The translations under genes were made by a program, and so were the position numbers. 64,000 nt of DNA, from NCBI RefSeq assembly GCF_000016645.1, contig NC_009441.1:5518001-5582000 (forward strand), written 5' to 3'. Under the pieces are notes generated by a model. That model was not told where the DNA came from, did no database searches, and saw only the letters and a program-made list of their open reading frames with translations. How positions within the stretch are numbered: position 1 is the first letter of the stretch; the number at the start of each line of letters is the position of its first letter. This DNA comes from Flavobacterium johnsoniae UW101 (GTDB lineage: Bacteria > Bacteroidota > Bacteroidia > Flavobacteriales > Flavobacteriaceae). Below, piece after piece: positions 54,224 through 62,675 of this stretch.

Positions 54224-55000
54224 ATGAAAAAATCAATTACGGCAATTGCATTATTTATCATAAGTTTTTTTCTTCACGAAAATTGTTTCAGTCAGGCATC
54301 GAAAAAAACAAAATTTAAAGTTTTAGTTTTATATGAAAACGGCGGACATCATCTGGCTTTTTCTAAAGCAGCAAAACCCTGGTTGAACAAACTGGCGGCC
54401 GAAAACAATTTTACAATAGATTATATTGAAAATACAAAGACAATTAATGAATCTCTTTTAAACCAATACCGTCTTTTTATACAACTCGATTATCCGCCTT
54501 ACACATGGAGTGAAGAATCTATGAAAGCTTTTCAAAAATATATGAATGACGGCAAAGGAGGCTGGATAGGTCTGCATCATGCAACTTTATTAGGAGAATT
54601 TGATGGTTATCCTATCTGGAATTGGTTCTCTGATTTAATGGGCGGTATTAGATTCGTTAACTATATACCTGATTTTGCCAGTGCAAAAGTTATTGTTGAA
54701 GATAAAGTGCATCCTGTAATGAAAGGAGTTCCCGCTGATTTTCTGGTACAAAAAGAAGAATGGTACACTTATGACAAAAGTCCGCGCAAAATTGTTCACG
54801 TTTTAGCTTCTGTAGATGAGTCGACTTATCAGCCGGATTCAAAAATAAAAATGGGAGATCACCCTGTTGTTTGGACAAATGAGCATTTTACATCCCGAAA
54901 TGTTTATATTTTTATGGGACATTCTCCCAATTTATTTGATAATAAAGCCTACACTGCTCTTTTTAAAAATGCAATTTTATGGGCTTCAAATAAAAAATAA
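54224..55000 (+). CDS. ThuA-domain protein, secreted
   Basis: 258 aa. Signal peptide (about 1-24, FFLHENCFSQ), then a ThuA-like class I glutamine amidotransferase fold: VLVLYENGGHHLAFSKAAKPWLNKLAAEN, NQYRLFIQLDYPPYTWSEESMKAFQKYMNDGKGGWIGLHHATLLGE, KVHPVMKG, DKSPRKIVHVLASVD and HPVVWTNEHFTSRNVYIFMGHSPNLFDN. Family members act on sugars (trehalose utilisation, keto-sugar metabolism), but the reaction here is unknown. A perfect promoter precedes it. The next gene is 85 bases downstream. Confidence 0.9.
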   Translation: MKKSITAIALFIISFFLHENCFSQASKKTKFKVLVLYENGGHHLAFSKAAKPWLNKLAAENNFTIDYIENTKTINESLLNQYRLFIQLDYPPYTWSEESMKAFQKYMNDGKGGWIGLHHATLLGEFDGYPIWNWFSDLMGGIRFVNYIPDFASAKVIVEDKVHPVMKGVPADFLVQKEEWYTYDKSPRKIVHVLASVDESTYQPDSKIKMGDHPVVWTNEHFTSRNVYIFMGHSPNLFDNKAYTALFKNAILWASNKK

Positions 55001-55085
55001 GTTCGCCGTTTTATCTATTTTCAGAATATCTATTTATTCATGAAACCTTATATTCGCAGAGAATTTAAACAAACAAAAAAGAAAA

Positions 55086-55517
55086 ATGATCCAAAAGGTT
55101 AACGAAAAAGAATACAATGATCTGATTTCGGTTTGGGAATCTTCGGTTAAAGCAACACACCACTTTTTGACACTCGAAGATTTCAACTTTTACAAAGAAC
55201 TTATTCCAACTTATTTTAAAAGTGTTTCATTGCATTGCATAAAAAACGAAAATCATACAATTATTGGTTTTATTGGCACTCACGAAGAAAGTTTAGAAAT
55301 GCTTTTTGTAACAGCAGATGAAATTGGTAATGGTATTGGAAAAAAACTTCTGCTGCATGCAATCGAAAATTTAGGCGTTACAAAAGTCGATGTAAACAAA
55401 GACAATACGCAAGCTGCAGCATTTTATAACCATTTCGGTTTCGAATTAAAATCTACTTCTGATGTTGACGGCTGCGGAAAACCTTACCCTATTCTGCATT
55501 TAGAATTAGCAAAATAA
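55086..55517 (+). CDS. GNAT family N-acetyltransferase, YjaB-like
   Basis: 143 aa, acetyl-CoA-dependent acetyltransferase. The N-terminal VWESSVKATHHFLTLEDFNFY resembles E. coli YjaB. The acetyl-CoA loop is seen as MLFVTADEIGNGIGKKLLLHAI (Q/RxxGxG/A variant), then TKVDVNKDNTQAAAFYNHFGFE. Substrate unknown. It ends 16 bases from the convergent MFS gene. Confidence 0.9.
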   Translation: MIQKVNEKEYNDLISVWESSVKATHHFLTLEDFNFYKELIPTYFKSVSLHCIKNENHTIIGFIGTHEESLEMLFVTADEIGNGIGKKLLLHAIENLGVTKVDVNKDNTQAAAFYNHFGFELKSTSDVDGCGKPYPILHLELAK

Positions 55518-55532
55518 CAGAAAATCCTGTTT

Positions 55533-56720
55533 TTAATTGTTCTGTATCTTTTTATTGGCAGATTTTCTTTTCCAGTATAAAAGATACAGAACTCCCATAA
55601 ACAAGACCAGAATATCTACTTTCATTATTTGAGGAATACGGGATATTTGATCGCTATAGTAACTTCCTCCAAGTAAAGCACCCAAACCAATTCCTAACTC
55701 CATAGAAATATACATTGTGGCTATGGCTTTTCCACGGTGCTGCGGATTACTCAAATCGATAGTCCATGCATTAATTGCCGGTGATAATATACCTGTACCC
55801 ATTCCGTAAATAGCGGCTCCTGTTAAAAGTACTGTAATACTATTTCCGGTACTAATTACAAATAATGCAATAGAAGTAACAATTAATCCTGCGAGTATAA
55901 CATTTGTACGTCCGTGTCTGTCAGAAACTTTTCCAGCACCAAATCGTACTAAAACAGAAGCAATCGTAAACGCCGTAAAAAATACTCCTTTATTTTCTGC
56001 CCCCAGATGTTCGCTCCAATCCGGAATTAAAGTAAGTATTAGACCATAAGCCGTATAAGAAAAAAAAGTAATAACTCCGGCAGGAAGCGCTCCAATATCA
56101 ATAATATCTTTTCTTCCAATATAAAACATCGATTTATGAAGTTTTTCTTTTGCGGCTAAAGTTTCTTTCATATTCATTACAATAACGATAGACAAAAAAG
56201 CAAGAAACGAAGAACTGTAAAACATTACATCAATTCCATACGCATTTACAACCATTCCGCCCAGCGCAGGCCCTAAAGCTCCGCCAATACTAAAACACAA
56301 ACCATGCATTCCTAAAGCTTCGCCCCAGCGTTCCTGCGGAATAATATCTGCAACATAAGCAGAAGTTGCTGTTGGTTTAAATCCAGTTGAAAAACCATGA
56401 ACCAAACGCAAAAACAAAAATCCCGAAACTGAACTTAGTATTGGATACAAAAAACCACAAATCAAACATACAACAGATCCAACAGCCATTACAGGAACAC
56501 GCCCCCATTTATCTGTAAGCTTACCGCTAAAAGGTCTTGATATAGCAGCTGTTAGTGTAAAAAGCGAAATAATAAATCCTTTATATTCTGCCCCGCCCAA
56601 ACTGCTTAAATAACTCGGAAGCTCCGGAATAATCATATTAAAACTCGACGAGAACAAAAGAGAACTCATGCAAAGCAAAATGAATTGAAGAGTATAAATT
56701 GATTTATTTTTAGGATGCAT
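55533..56720 (-). CDS. MFS transporter, drug/metabolite exporter type
   Basis: 395 aa, 12 hydrophobic helices. MFS signature GKLTDKWGRVPVMAVGS (about 62-78) after helix 2 and the mirrored GKVSDRHGRTNVILAG after helix 8. The family cannot give the substrate; arabinose- or multidrug-exporter-like members (YfcJ/YdeE/YhhS) are close in pattern. The ATG at 56720 is used; the TTG two codons upstream is not. A TATATTTG box lies 48 bases upstream. Divergence or neighbours give no clue. Confidence 0.88.
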   Translation of the reverse strand: MHPKNKSIYTLQFILLCMSSLLFSSSFNMIIPELPSYLSSLGGAEYKGFIISLFTLTAAISRPFSGKLTDKWGRVPVMAVGSVVCLICGFLYPILSSVSGFLFLRLVHGFSTGFKPTATSAYVADIIPQERWGEALGMHGLCFSIGGALGPALGGMVVNAYGIDVMFYSSSFLAFLSIVIVMNMKETLAAKEKLHKSMFYIGRKDIIDIGALPAGVITFFSYTAYGLILTLIPDWSEHLGAENKGVFFTAFTIASVLVRFGAGKVSDRHGRTNVILAGLIVTSIALFVISTGNSITVLLTGAAIYGMGTGILSPAINAWTIDLSNPQHRGKAIATMYISMELGIGLGALLGGSYYSDQISRIPQIMKVDILVLFMGVLYLLYWKRKSANKKIQNN

Positions 56721-56767
56721 TATCAAATTATTAAAGTAGTATCTACAAAGAGAAAAATTTAAGTCTG

Positions 56768-56775
56768 CAAATATA
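56768..56775 (-). promoter_or_regulatory. -7 box of the MFS exporter gene
   Basis: TATATTTG followed by C on the minus strand. A TTG lies 25 bases upstream, slightly beyond the usual spacing. Confidence 0.45.
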
Positions 56776-56881
56776 GACTTCTATTTAGATAAAACTTCTG
56801 CAAAATTTATCTATTACTGCTATACTTTAATAATTATATATTAAAAAACTGCTGTTTAAAAAACAGTTGAAATAATTATTG

Positions 56882-57865
56882 CTAAGCTTTGATAATCTGA
56901 GCATTTTTTTCACGAGATTCAAAAAAGTCATAGGCTCTTTTCTCTGCATAAGAATACATAGAATCACGAAGCGGAAAAGCACAATGTCCGCCATATTTTG
57001 GAGTTTCAAGATAAACATATTCACTGTCTTGTGCAATAGCCCTTGGATAACATCTTTCGCCTAAAAAAGGATCATCAAGAGAATTAATAATTAAAACCGG
57101 AGTGGTAATGTTTTTAAGAGAAAATTCGGGAGAAACACGCTGGTAGTAATCCTCACGACTTGCAAAACCATGCAGAGGTGCTGTAAAGTAATGATCAACT
57201 TCGTCAAAAGATGAAATTTTGTCAATTTGATCTCGATTTATAAAATCCGGAAACTGAGCTGCTTTATATTTTAGTTTTCTTTTTATATCAATCGTAAAAT
57301 TCTTTAAATATACCCTGTTAAAACCTTGTTTGAGTACTGCAGCACTTGTTGCAATATGTGTAGGCACAGAAATAGAAACTCCTGCTTTTATACGCTTATC
57401 AATTTTAGTCCAGCCAAAATAATTTAAAAGCTGAACACCTCCCATTGAATAACCAATCAAATAAACATCATCAAAACCTTTTCTCAAAACAAACTGAACC
57501 ACTTCGTCTAAATCATCAACTGCACCATGATGATAAAGTCTTGGCAGGCGGTTCATTTCTCCTCCACAAGTGCGGTTGTTCCAGGCAAAAACAGAAAACT
57601 CTTTCTGTAGAAAATAAGCTGCGCAGCTGTTATTATAAGTTCTACGGGAATCTCCTTCTAGACCATGACATAAAATAACTGCTTTTTTCGAATCGTTTAA
57701 AACAAAATCAATGTTGATAAAATCTCCATCATTGAGTTCATGTTTCTCTCTTGTATATTCCGGAACTTCAAATTTTTTAAACAAAGCGGCATAAATAGTT
57801 GAGACATGCCTGTTGCGATGAATAATAGAAGGGAAAGTATATTCTGACTGTTCGATTAGCGGCAT
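56882..57865 (-). CDS. YheT-family alpha/beta hydrolase
   Basis: 327 aa, cytosolic. Family ABHD1/3-YheT: VILCHGLEGDSRRTYNN, SVFAWNNRTCGGEMNRLPRLYHHGAVDDLDEVVQFVL, IGYSMGGVQLLNYFG (nucleophile Ser), and INSLDDPFLGERCYPRA with the closing GGHCAFPL (His). Relatives act on acyl or phospholipid substrates. A -7 box at 57892 places transcription start past the GTG at 57889, so the ATG at 57865 (MPLIEQSEYTFPSIIHRNRH) is the start. It lies 155 bases from the MFS gene on the same strand. Confidence 0.9.
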   Translation of the reverse strand: MPLIEQSEYTFPSIIHRNRHVSTIYAALFKKFEVPEYTREKHELNDGDFINIDFVLNDSKKAVILCHGLEGDSRRTYNNSCAAYFLQKEFSVFAWNNRTCGGEMNRLPRLYHHGAVDDLDEVVQFVLRKGFDDVYLIGYSMGGVQLLNYFGWTKIDKRIKAGVSISVPTHIATSAAVLKQGFNRVYLKNFTIDIKRKLKYKAAQFPDFINRDQIDKISSFDEVDHYFTAPLHGFASREDYYQRVSPEFSLKNITTPVLIINSLDDPFLGERCYPRAIAQDSEYVYLETPKYGGHCAFPLRDSMYSYAEKRAYDFFESREKNAQIIKA

Positions 57866-57891
57866 AACAAAAAGTTTTACGGTGCGCACTA

Positions 57892-57899
57892 CAAATCTA
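57892..57899 (-). promoter_or_regulatory. -7 box of the YheT-like gene
   Basis: TAGATTTG on the minus strand matches TAnnTTTG, 27 bases before the ATG. Confidence 0.4.
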
Positions 57900-57954
57900 A
57901 TAAATCAATCAATATGTAATTTAAAACTGTCTTTTTATTTCTTTTTAAAAACAA

Positions 57955-57978
57955 AAAAGCCACTCGATTGAGTGGCTT
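57955..57978 (-). terminator. Terminator of the tRNA unit
   Basis: Read leftward: AAGCCACTC-AATC-GAGTGGCTT followed by T residues; perfect 9-bp stem, just past the tRNA-Arg gene. Confidence 0.88.
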
Positions 57979-57982
57979 CTTG

Positions 57983-58056
<74 letters not shown>

Positions 58057-58070
58057 AATATTTCAAAGTG

Positions 58071-58145
58071 TCGGGGTGGCAGGATTCGAACCTGCGGCCT
58101 CCTGCTCCCAAAGCAGGCGCGATAACCGGGCTACGCTACACCCCG
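58071..58145 (-). tRNA. tRNA-Pro (anticodon TGG)
   Basis: 75 nt. Acceptor CGGGGTG pairs with CACCCCG, discriminator A; anticodon loop TTTGGGA in CCTGC/GCAGG; T loop TTCGAAT. No CCA encoded. Second in the unit. Confidence 0.96.
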
Positions 58146-58159
58146 AGGCAAAATTTAAG

Positions 58160-58243
58160 CGGAGAGACAGGGACTCGAACCCTGGCGACGGTTACCCGTC
58201 GACAGATTAGCAATCTGCTCCATTACCGCTCTGGCACCTCTCC
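58160..58243 (-). tRNA. tRNA-Ser (anticodon GCT)
   Basis: 84 nt with a long variable arm (CGACGGGTAACCGTCG), as expected for serine. Acceptor GGAGAGG with TCTCTCC, discriminator G; anticodon loop TTGCTAA. First in the unit. Confidence 0.95.
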
Positions 58244-58275
58244 TTGCTAGTGGAATTGCTTCCGTTTTGCGAGTG

Positions 58276-58306
58276 CAAATGTATAACAACATTCCTTTTC
58301 TCACAA
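58276..58306 (-). promoter_or_regulatory. Promoter of the tRNA unit
   Basis: Minus strand TTG (58304-58306), 20 bases, TACATTTG (58276-58283), then C. Exact consensus; the first tRNA starts 33 bases later. Confidence 0.85.
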
Positions 58307-58426
58307 GCTTTTTTTTGAGTTTTTTTAGTTTTTTTTCATCTTTTTTCAAAACCTCTTCACAATCAAACGAATAGAATTAACAAAAATTTCACCTTAAATT
58401 TAAAATTCACCTATTCAATACAAAAT

Positions 58427-58456
58427 TTGAATTTATTCAAATAAACAGTAAATTTG
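58427..58456 (+). promoter_or_regulatory. Promoter of the thiolase gene
   Basis: TTG (58427-58429), 19 bases, TAAATTTG (58449-58456), then C. Exact consensus, 26 bases before the ATG. Confidence 0.82.
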
Positions 58457-58481
58457 CTTACTAACTATTATTAAACAGAAA

Positions 58482-59660
58482 ATGAACAAAAGAGTTGTTA
58501 TCGTTTCTGCCGTTAGAACACCTATCGGAAGTTTCATGGGCGGGTTATCTAGTGTACCTGCACCAAAATTAGGAGCTGCTGCCATAAAAGGAGCGCTTTC
58601 AAAAATTAATCTTGACCCAAAATTAGTCGATGAAGTTTTCATGGGGAATGTAATTCAGGCCGGAGTTGGACAAGCGCCAGCGCGTCAGGCTGCATTATTT
58701 GCCGGATTATCTGAAGAAGTTGCTGCCACAACAGTAAACAAAGTATGTGCATCCGGAATGAAAGCTGTAATGTTTGCTGCTCAGGCAATCGCATGCGGTG
58801 ACGCTGAAATTGTAGTTGCGGGCGGAATGGAAAGCATGAGCTTGATTCCTCATTACATACAAATGCGTGCCGGAAACAAATTTGGTCCTGCAACTATGCT
58901 TGACGGAATGCAGAAAGACGGTTTAACAGATGCTTACGACAACAACGCAATGGGAGTTTGCGCTGATTTATGTGCATCTGAATACAAAATCAGCCGTGAA
59001 AAGCAAGATGCATTCGCAATTCAATCGTATGAAAGAAGTGCAAAAGCCTGGGATGCCGGAAAATTCGACAATGAAGTTGTACCTGTTGAAGTACCTCAGA
59101 GACGCGGTGAACCCATTATATTTTCAAAAGATGAAGAATATACTAATGTAAAATTAGATAAAATTCCATCTTTAGCCCCAGTTTTCACAAAAGACGGAAC
59201 TGTAACTGCTGCAAATGCTTCAACAATCAACGACGGAGCAGCTGCTTTAGTTTTAATGTCTGAAGAAAAAGCAAATGCATTAGGTTTAAAACCTTTAGCT
59301 TACATAAAAGGCTACGCAGATGCTGCACAAGAACCAAAATGGTTTACAACAAGTCCGGCAAAAGCATTACCAAAAGCTTTAAACAAAGCAGGAATTTCAA
59401 TCTCAGATGTTGATTATTTCGAATTCAACGAAGCTTTCTCTGTAGTTGGATTAGCCAATGCAAAAATATTAAACCTTGATAACGATAAAGTAAACGTAAA
59501 CGGTGGTGCTGTTTCATTAGGACATCCGCTTGGAGCATCCGGAGCACGTATTATTGTAACTTTACTAAATGTTTTAGAACAAAACAATGCAAAAACCGGA
59601 GCTGCTGCAATTTGCAACGGCGGCGGTGGCGCATCGGCAATTGTTATCGAAAGAGCTTAA
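58482..59660 (+). CDS. Acetyl-CoA acyltransferase (thiolase)
   Basis: 392 aa. Forms or cleaves 3-ketoacyl-CoA, mainly acetoacetyl-CoA or beta-oxidation. Catalytic residues: Cys89 in NKVCASGMKAV, His in GHPLGASGARI (about 349) and Cys in AICNGGGGASA (about 379). Sequence begins MNKRVVIVSAVRTPIGSFMGGL. All are as in biosynthetic and degradative thiolases; which type cannot be told. An ideal promoter and a terminator bound it, so it is a single transcription unit. Confidence 0.95.
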   Translation: MNKRVVIVSAVRTPIGSFMGGLSSVPAPKLGAAAIKGALSKINLDPKLVDEVFMGNVIQAGVGQAPARQAALFAGLSEEVAATTVNKVCASGMKAVMFAAQAIACGDAEIVVAGGMESMSLIPHYIQMRAGNKFGPATMLDGMQKDGLTDAYDNNAMGVCADLCASEYKISREKQDAFAIQSYERSAKAWDAGKFDNEVVPVEVPQRRGEPIIFSKDEEYTNVKLDKIPSLAPVFTKDGTVTAANASTINDGAAALVLMSEEKANALGLKPLAYIKGYADAAQEPKWFTTSPAKALPKALNKAGISISDVDYFEFNEAFSVVGLANAKILNLDNDKVNVNGGAVSLGHPLGASGARIIVTLLNVLEQNNAKTGAAAICNGGGGASAIVIERA

Positions 59661-59673
59661 AACAATATCATAA

Positions 59674-59707
59674 AAAATCAGGAGTTATATGTATAACTCC
59701 TGATTTT
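59674..59707 (+). terminator. Terminator after the thiolase gene
   Basis: Nearly perfect stem AAAATCAGGAGTTATA with TATAACTCCTGATTTT around two bases; T residues follow. Confidence 0.85.
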
Positions 59708-59727
59708 CAACTAATACTTTCCCTTAA

Positions 59728-60489
59728 ATGTTTGGAATTTGTAATCTAGCCATAGTACCCGTTCGAGCTGAAGCCAGCGACAGAAGTGAAATTGTTACAC
59801 AGCTCTTGTTTGGCGAGCATATCGAAATTTTAGAACGTCATAATCAATGGGCGCGAATCAGAATTCAATATGATGATTACGAAGGCTGGGTAGATTCTAA
59901 GCAATATCAGGTAATTTCAAAAGAGCAGTTCGATTTGTTGAGCAAAGAAGCCATTATTCTAAATGCTGATTTAATTGACTACATCACTGCACCAAACAAT
60001 CTATTGCTTCCAATTCCGCTTGGAGCTTCTTTATCTTTTTTAAACAATAACGAAATCAATACTTCAAATTTTGATTTTGAAGGAACCAAAACCAGCGGCG
60101 TAAAACCTAAAAGTGCATTAATCAAAACTGCTTTTATGTATTTGAATGCTCCCTATTTATGGGGCGGAAAAACTCCTTTTGGCATTGATTGTTCAGGCTT
60201 TACCCAAATGGTTTATAAATTGAATGGCTATAAAATTCATCGTGATGCTTCTCAGCAGGCACTTGAAGGCGAAGCTTTAAGTTTTATCGAAGAAAGTGAA
60301 GTTGGCGATTTAGCCTTTTTTGATAACGACGAAGGCAATATCATTCATGTCGGCATCATTATGGAAAACAATTACATCATTCACGCAAGTGGAAAAGTCC
60401 GCATTGACCGCTTGGATCATTTAGGAATTTACAATCCTGAACTAAAAAAACACACTCACAAACTGCGTGTTATCAAAAAAATCATATAA
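59728..60489 (+). CDS. NlpC/P60 peptidase with SH3 region
   Basis: 253 aa cysteine peptidase that cuts peptidoglycan stem peptides (gamma-D-Glu-diaminopimelate type). The N-terminal SH3-like part (about 10-65, VPVRAEASDRSEIVTQLLFGEHIEIL) recognises wall material; a second one may lie at 75-120. The NlpC/P60 catalytic site is GIDCSGFTQMVYKLNG (Cys155), IIHVGIIME (His207) and YIIHAS (His219). No signal peptide is evident, so export is unclear. Starts 21 bases after the thiolase terminator. Confidence 0.93.
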   Translation: MFGICNLAIVPVRAEASDRSEIVTQLLFGEHIEILERHNQWARIRIQYDDYEGWVDSKQYQVISKEQFDLLSKEAIILNADLIDYITAPNNLLLPIPLGASLSFLNNNEINTSNFDFEGTKTSGVKPKSALIKTAFMYLNAPYLWGGKTPFGIDCSGFTQMVYKLNGYKIHRDASQQALEGEALSFIEESEVGDLAFFDNDEGNIIHVGIIMENNYIIHASGKVRIDRLDHLGIYNPELKKHTHKLRVIKKII

Positions 60490-60519
60490 GCCTTTTCATT
60501 AACTCTAAAGTAATATACC

Positions 60520-61572
60520 TTGGCAAAGTTTTCATTATCTAAAACAGATTTCAGAATAAACGATACAATTGTTCAACTTCCAGCTGCTATAGATGTTTTA
60601 AAAAAAGCTTTGGGTGACTGCCGATATATCAAAAAACAATACAATCATATTTATACCTGGGACGATCTAGGCATTATGGCTTTTTCTAAAGAAGGCAAAC
60701 AAGCAGAAAGTCTAGCAATTGAATTTGAGGTTAAAAAATATGATTATTGCGCAAAAAGCATCTTTACCGGCGAATTTATATTTGATGGTCAAGAATTATT
60801 CCAATACTACGAAAACAACAAAAATCAGCTTGTAAAACTCTTTAAAGGAGACAGAAGCGGCGCTTTTATCCTTAACGGAATCAGTATTTGGTTTGATAAA
60901 GAAGATGGCAAAATTACAAGTCTCAGCATTTCTCCTTACGAAGAAAAAGAAAAGAAAATCTCAGCGCCTCTTGATCCTGAATTCAAAGCATTCAAACCTT
61001 TATGGCAGGAATGGATTTCAGAAATAAATAAAATTGTTTCAAGCAGCAATGCCTATTACAATTTAACAGAAGGCATTTCTACAGAAGATATTCAGGAACA
61101 TATCGAACTTGAAGATGATATTAAAATACCGCCGGCCTTAATTAATTTTTACAAGGTTCAAAATGTAGATTACGATCCTGTAACTGCTGCTTTTCAGTTT
61201 GGAATAAATAACTGGAGTTATGATTTAATTCCGTTTCAGGACATTGCAGAAGAATGGAATTCGATACAAGATTTACAATTTGACGAAGACGATTTACCAG
61301 AACAGGAACTAGATTTCGAAAAAATCAACACTAATAATTACACTAACCCAAAATGGATTCCGTTTGCTACAGGAAGAAATGGTGATTACTTATTGTACGA
61401 TACAGATCCAGCTTCAAAAGGAAAATTCGGCCAAATCATCGAACTTCAAAACGAATCCTGGTCGCGCATCATTGTGGCAGATTCATTAGAAGAATTAATC
61501 CAGAACGAAATCAACAATTTAAAAGCTGGTAAAAACGAGCATTTTGATTTTATTATTGGTAAAGAAAATTAA
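60520..61572 (+). CDS. SMI1/KNR4-family protein
   Basis: 350 aa, cytosolic. An unrecognised N-terminal part (about 1-145, FSLSKTDFRINDTIVQLPAAIDVLKKALGD) precedes an SMI1/KNR4 domain (about 180-340) seen in IPPALINFYKVQNV, the loop around NWSYDLIPFQDIAEEWN, and WIPFATGRNGDYLLYDTDPASKGKFGQIIELQNESW. In bacteria this fold is frequent in immunity proteins against polymorphic toxins, but also occurs in other settings. No toxin gene is next to it. The start is TTG at 60520; the first in-frame Met is residue 53. Compare the 31-base gap to the peptidase: possibly co-transcribed. Confidence 0.82.
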   Translation: MAKFSLSKTDFRINDTIVQLPAAIDVLKKALGDCRYIKKQYNHIYTWDDLGIMAFSKEGKQAESLAIEFEVKKYDYCAKSIFTGEFIFDGQELFQYYENNKNQLVKLFKGDRSGAFILNGISIWFDKEDGKITSLSISPYEEKEKKISAPLDPEFKAFKPLWQEWISEINKIVSSSNAYYNLTEGISTEDIQEHIELEDDIKIPPALINFYKVQNVDYDPVTAAFQFGINNWSYDLIPFQDIAEEWNSIQDLQFDEDDLPEQELDFEKINTNNYTNPKWIPFATGRNGDYLLYDTDPASKGKFGQIIELQNESWSRIIVADSLEELIQNEINNLKAGKNEHFDFIIGKEN

Positions 61573-61707
61573 AACACACAGATAAAACAGATTCGCTTTG
61601 CGAAAACTCGGATTTAAACGGATTTTTTGAAATAAATATGCAAAATCTACGAGAGAAATTATTCAATTTTAAAGAAAATCTTTTAAAATCCTCTTAATCT
61701 GTGGCAA
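61573..61707. repeat. Structured repeat, CACACAGATAAAACAGATT...AATCTGTGG family
   Basis: A 135-base AT-rich element in the gap between two convergent genes. Left end AACACACAGATAAAACAGATT; right end AATCCTCTTAATCTGTGGC is roughly complementary. Inside are CGGATTTAAACGGATTTTT and a GCTTTGCG hairpin (TTCGCTTTGCGAA). Confidence 0.6.
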
Positions 61708-61713
61708 AAAAAA

Positions 61714-62559
61714 CTAAGCACTCAATCGAATCGTCTTTCTAAACTCAGACGGACTATAGCCTTTTTGCTTTCTAAAAAACTTATTGAAATGGCTTTCATC
61801 CGTAAAACCAAATTCATAAGCAATTTCGTTAATACGTTTCTCGCTAAATTGCAAACGATGTTCAATCAGTTTCGTTTTGTAGTTGCTAATATACTGTTGC
61901 ATCGTTTCGCTGGCGTGTTTCTTAAAATAACGTCCTAAATACGTATTCGAAATCCCAAAATAATCACTAATAGATTCCGCTTTGATTTTTTCAGGATAAT
62001 AGATATTGTTCTGAATATATTGTAGAATATCCATCGCTTTAGCCTCAGTATTTATGGTTACTTGTTCAGGCAAGTATTTCGCGATATTTCTCGCCACAAT
62101 AATAATCAGTGTATTAACCAACTGCTGAATCAATTCCTGATTGTAAACATCTTTATCCTGATGTTCTCGGCAGATTGCTTCAATCATTACTTTTACCAGA
62201 CACTTATCAGGATCATTTTTAAGAATACAGCCCGGCTGATGATTGGCGTTTTGAAGTATATATTCTAATCGCTGAATATTTTCATTCTGCAGACTCGAAT
62301 TTTTCAAATAAATATCATTAAACCTCAAAAAGAAAAATTTCGTTTTGGTTTCAATTGTAAAATTATGACAATCCTCAGGCGTCAATAAAAACAAATGCCC
62401 TGGATCATACTCAAATATATTCTTATTAATACACTGTCTTCCTGTACCTTCCAAAATGTAAACCAGTTCAAAAAAATTATGACGATCTCCAACATCCGGA
62501 TATTCATCCAGCGTTTCAAAAGAAACCGTAAAAGGTTCATATAAGTTTTCTTTTTTCAT
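61714..62559 (-). CDS. AraC-family transcriptional regulator
   Basis: 281 aa. A cupin-like N-terminal sensor domain (about 8-90, HNFFELVYILEGTGRQCINKNIFEYDPGHLFLLTPEDCHNF) is followed by a helical linker. The C-terminal double helix-turn-helix (about 180-281) shows YFGISNTYLGRYFKKHASETMQQYISNYKTKLIEHRL and INEIAYEFGFTDESHFNKFFRKQKGYSPSEFRK. It starts at the ATG 62559, downstream of a good promoter. Divergent from the aldo/keto reductase, which it likely controls together with the MdaB-like gene beyond. Confidence 0.93.
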   Translation of the reverse strand: MKKENLYEPFTVSFETLDEYPDVGDRHNFFELVYILEGTGRQCINKNIFEYDPGHLFLLTPEDCHNFTIETKTKFFFLRFNDIYLKNSSLQNENIQRLEYILQNANHQPGCILKNDPDKCLVKVMIEAICREHQDKDVYNQELIQQLVNTLIIIVARNIAKYLPEQVTINTEAKAMDILQYIQNNIYYPEKIKAESISDYFGISNTYLGRYFKKHASETMQQYISNYKTKLIEHRLQFSEKRINEIAYEFGFTDESHFNKFFRKQKGYSPSEFRKTIRLSA

Positions 62560-62580
62560 AATTCCATTTATTTGAAGATG

Positions 62581-62613
62581 CAAATATACCTAAAAAAGAC
62601 AAATATATACCAA
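62581..62613 (-). promoter_or_regulatory. Promoter of the araC-type gene with direct repeats
   Basis: Minus strand TTG (62611-62613), 22 bases, TATATTTG (62581-62588), then C. On the plus strand the segment holds two similar units, CAAATATACC and CAAATATATACC, that could be binding sites. Confidence 0.65.
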
Positions 62614-62634
62614 ATAAGAATCATAAAAACAGTA

Positions 62635-62642
62635 TAATTTTG
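62635..62642 (+). promoter_or_regulatory. -7 box of the aldo/keto reductase gene
   Basis: TAATTTTG followed by C, TAnnTTTG match, 34 bases before the ATG. No TTG at the usual distance, in line with need for an activator. Confidence 0.45.
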
Positions 62643-62675
62643 CCTCATCAATTTTAAACACAAAAAATCACAATC

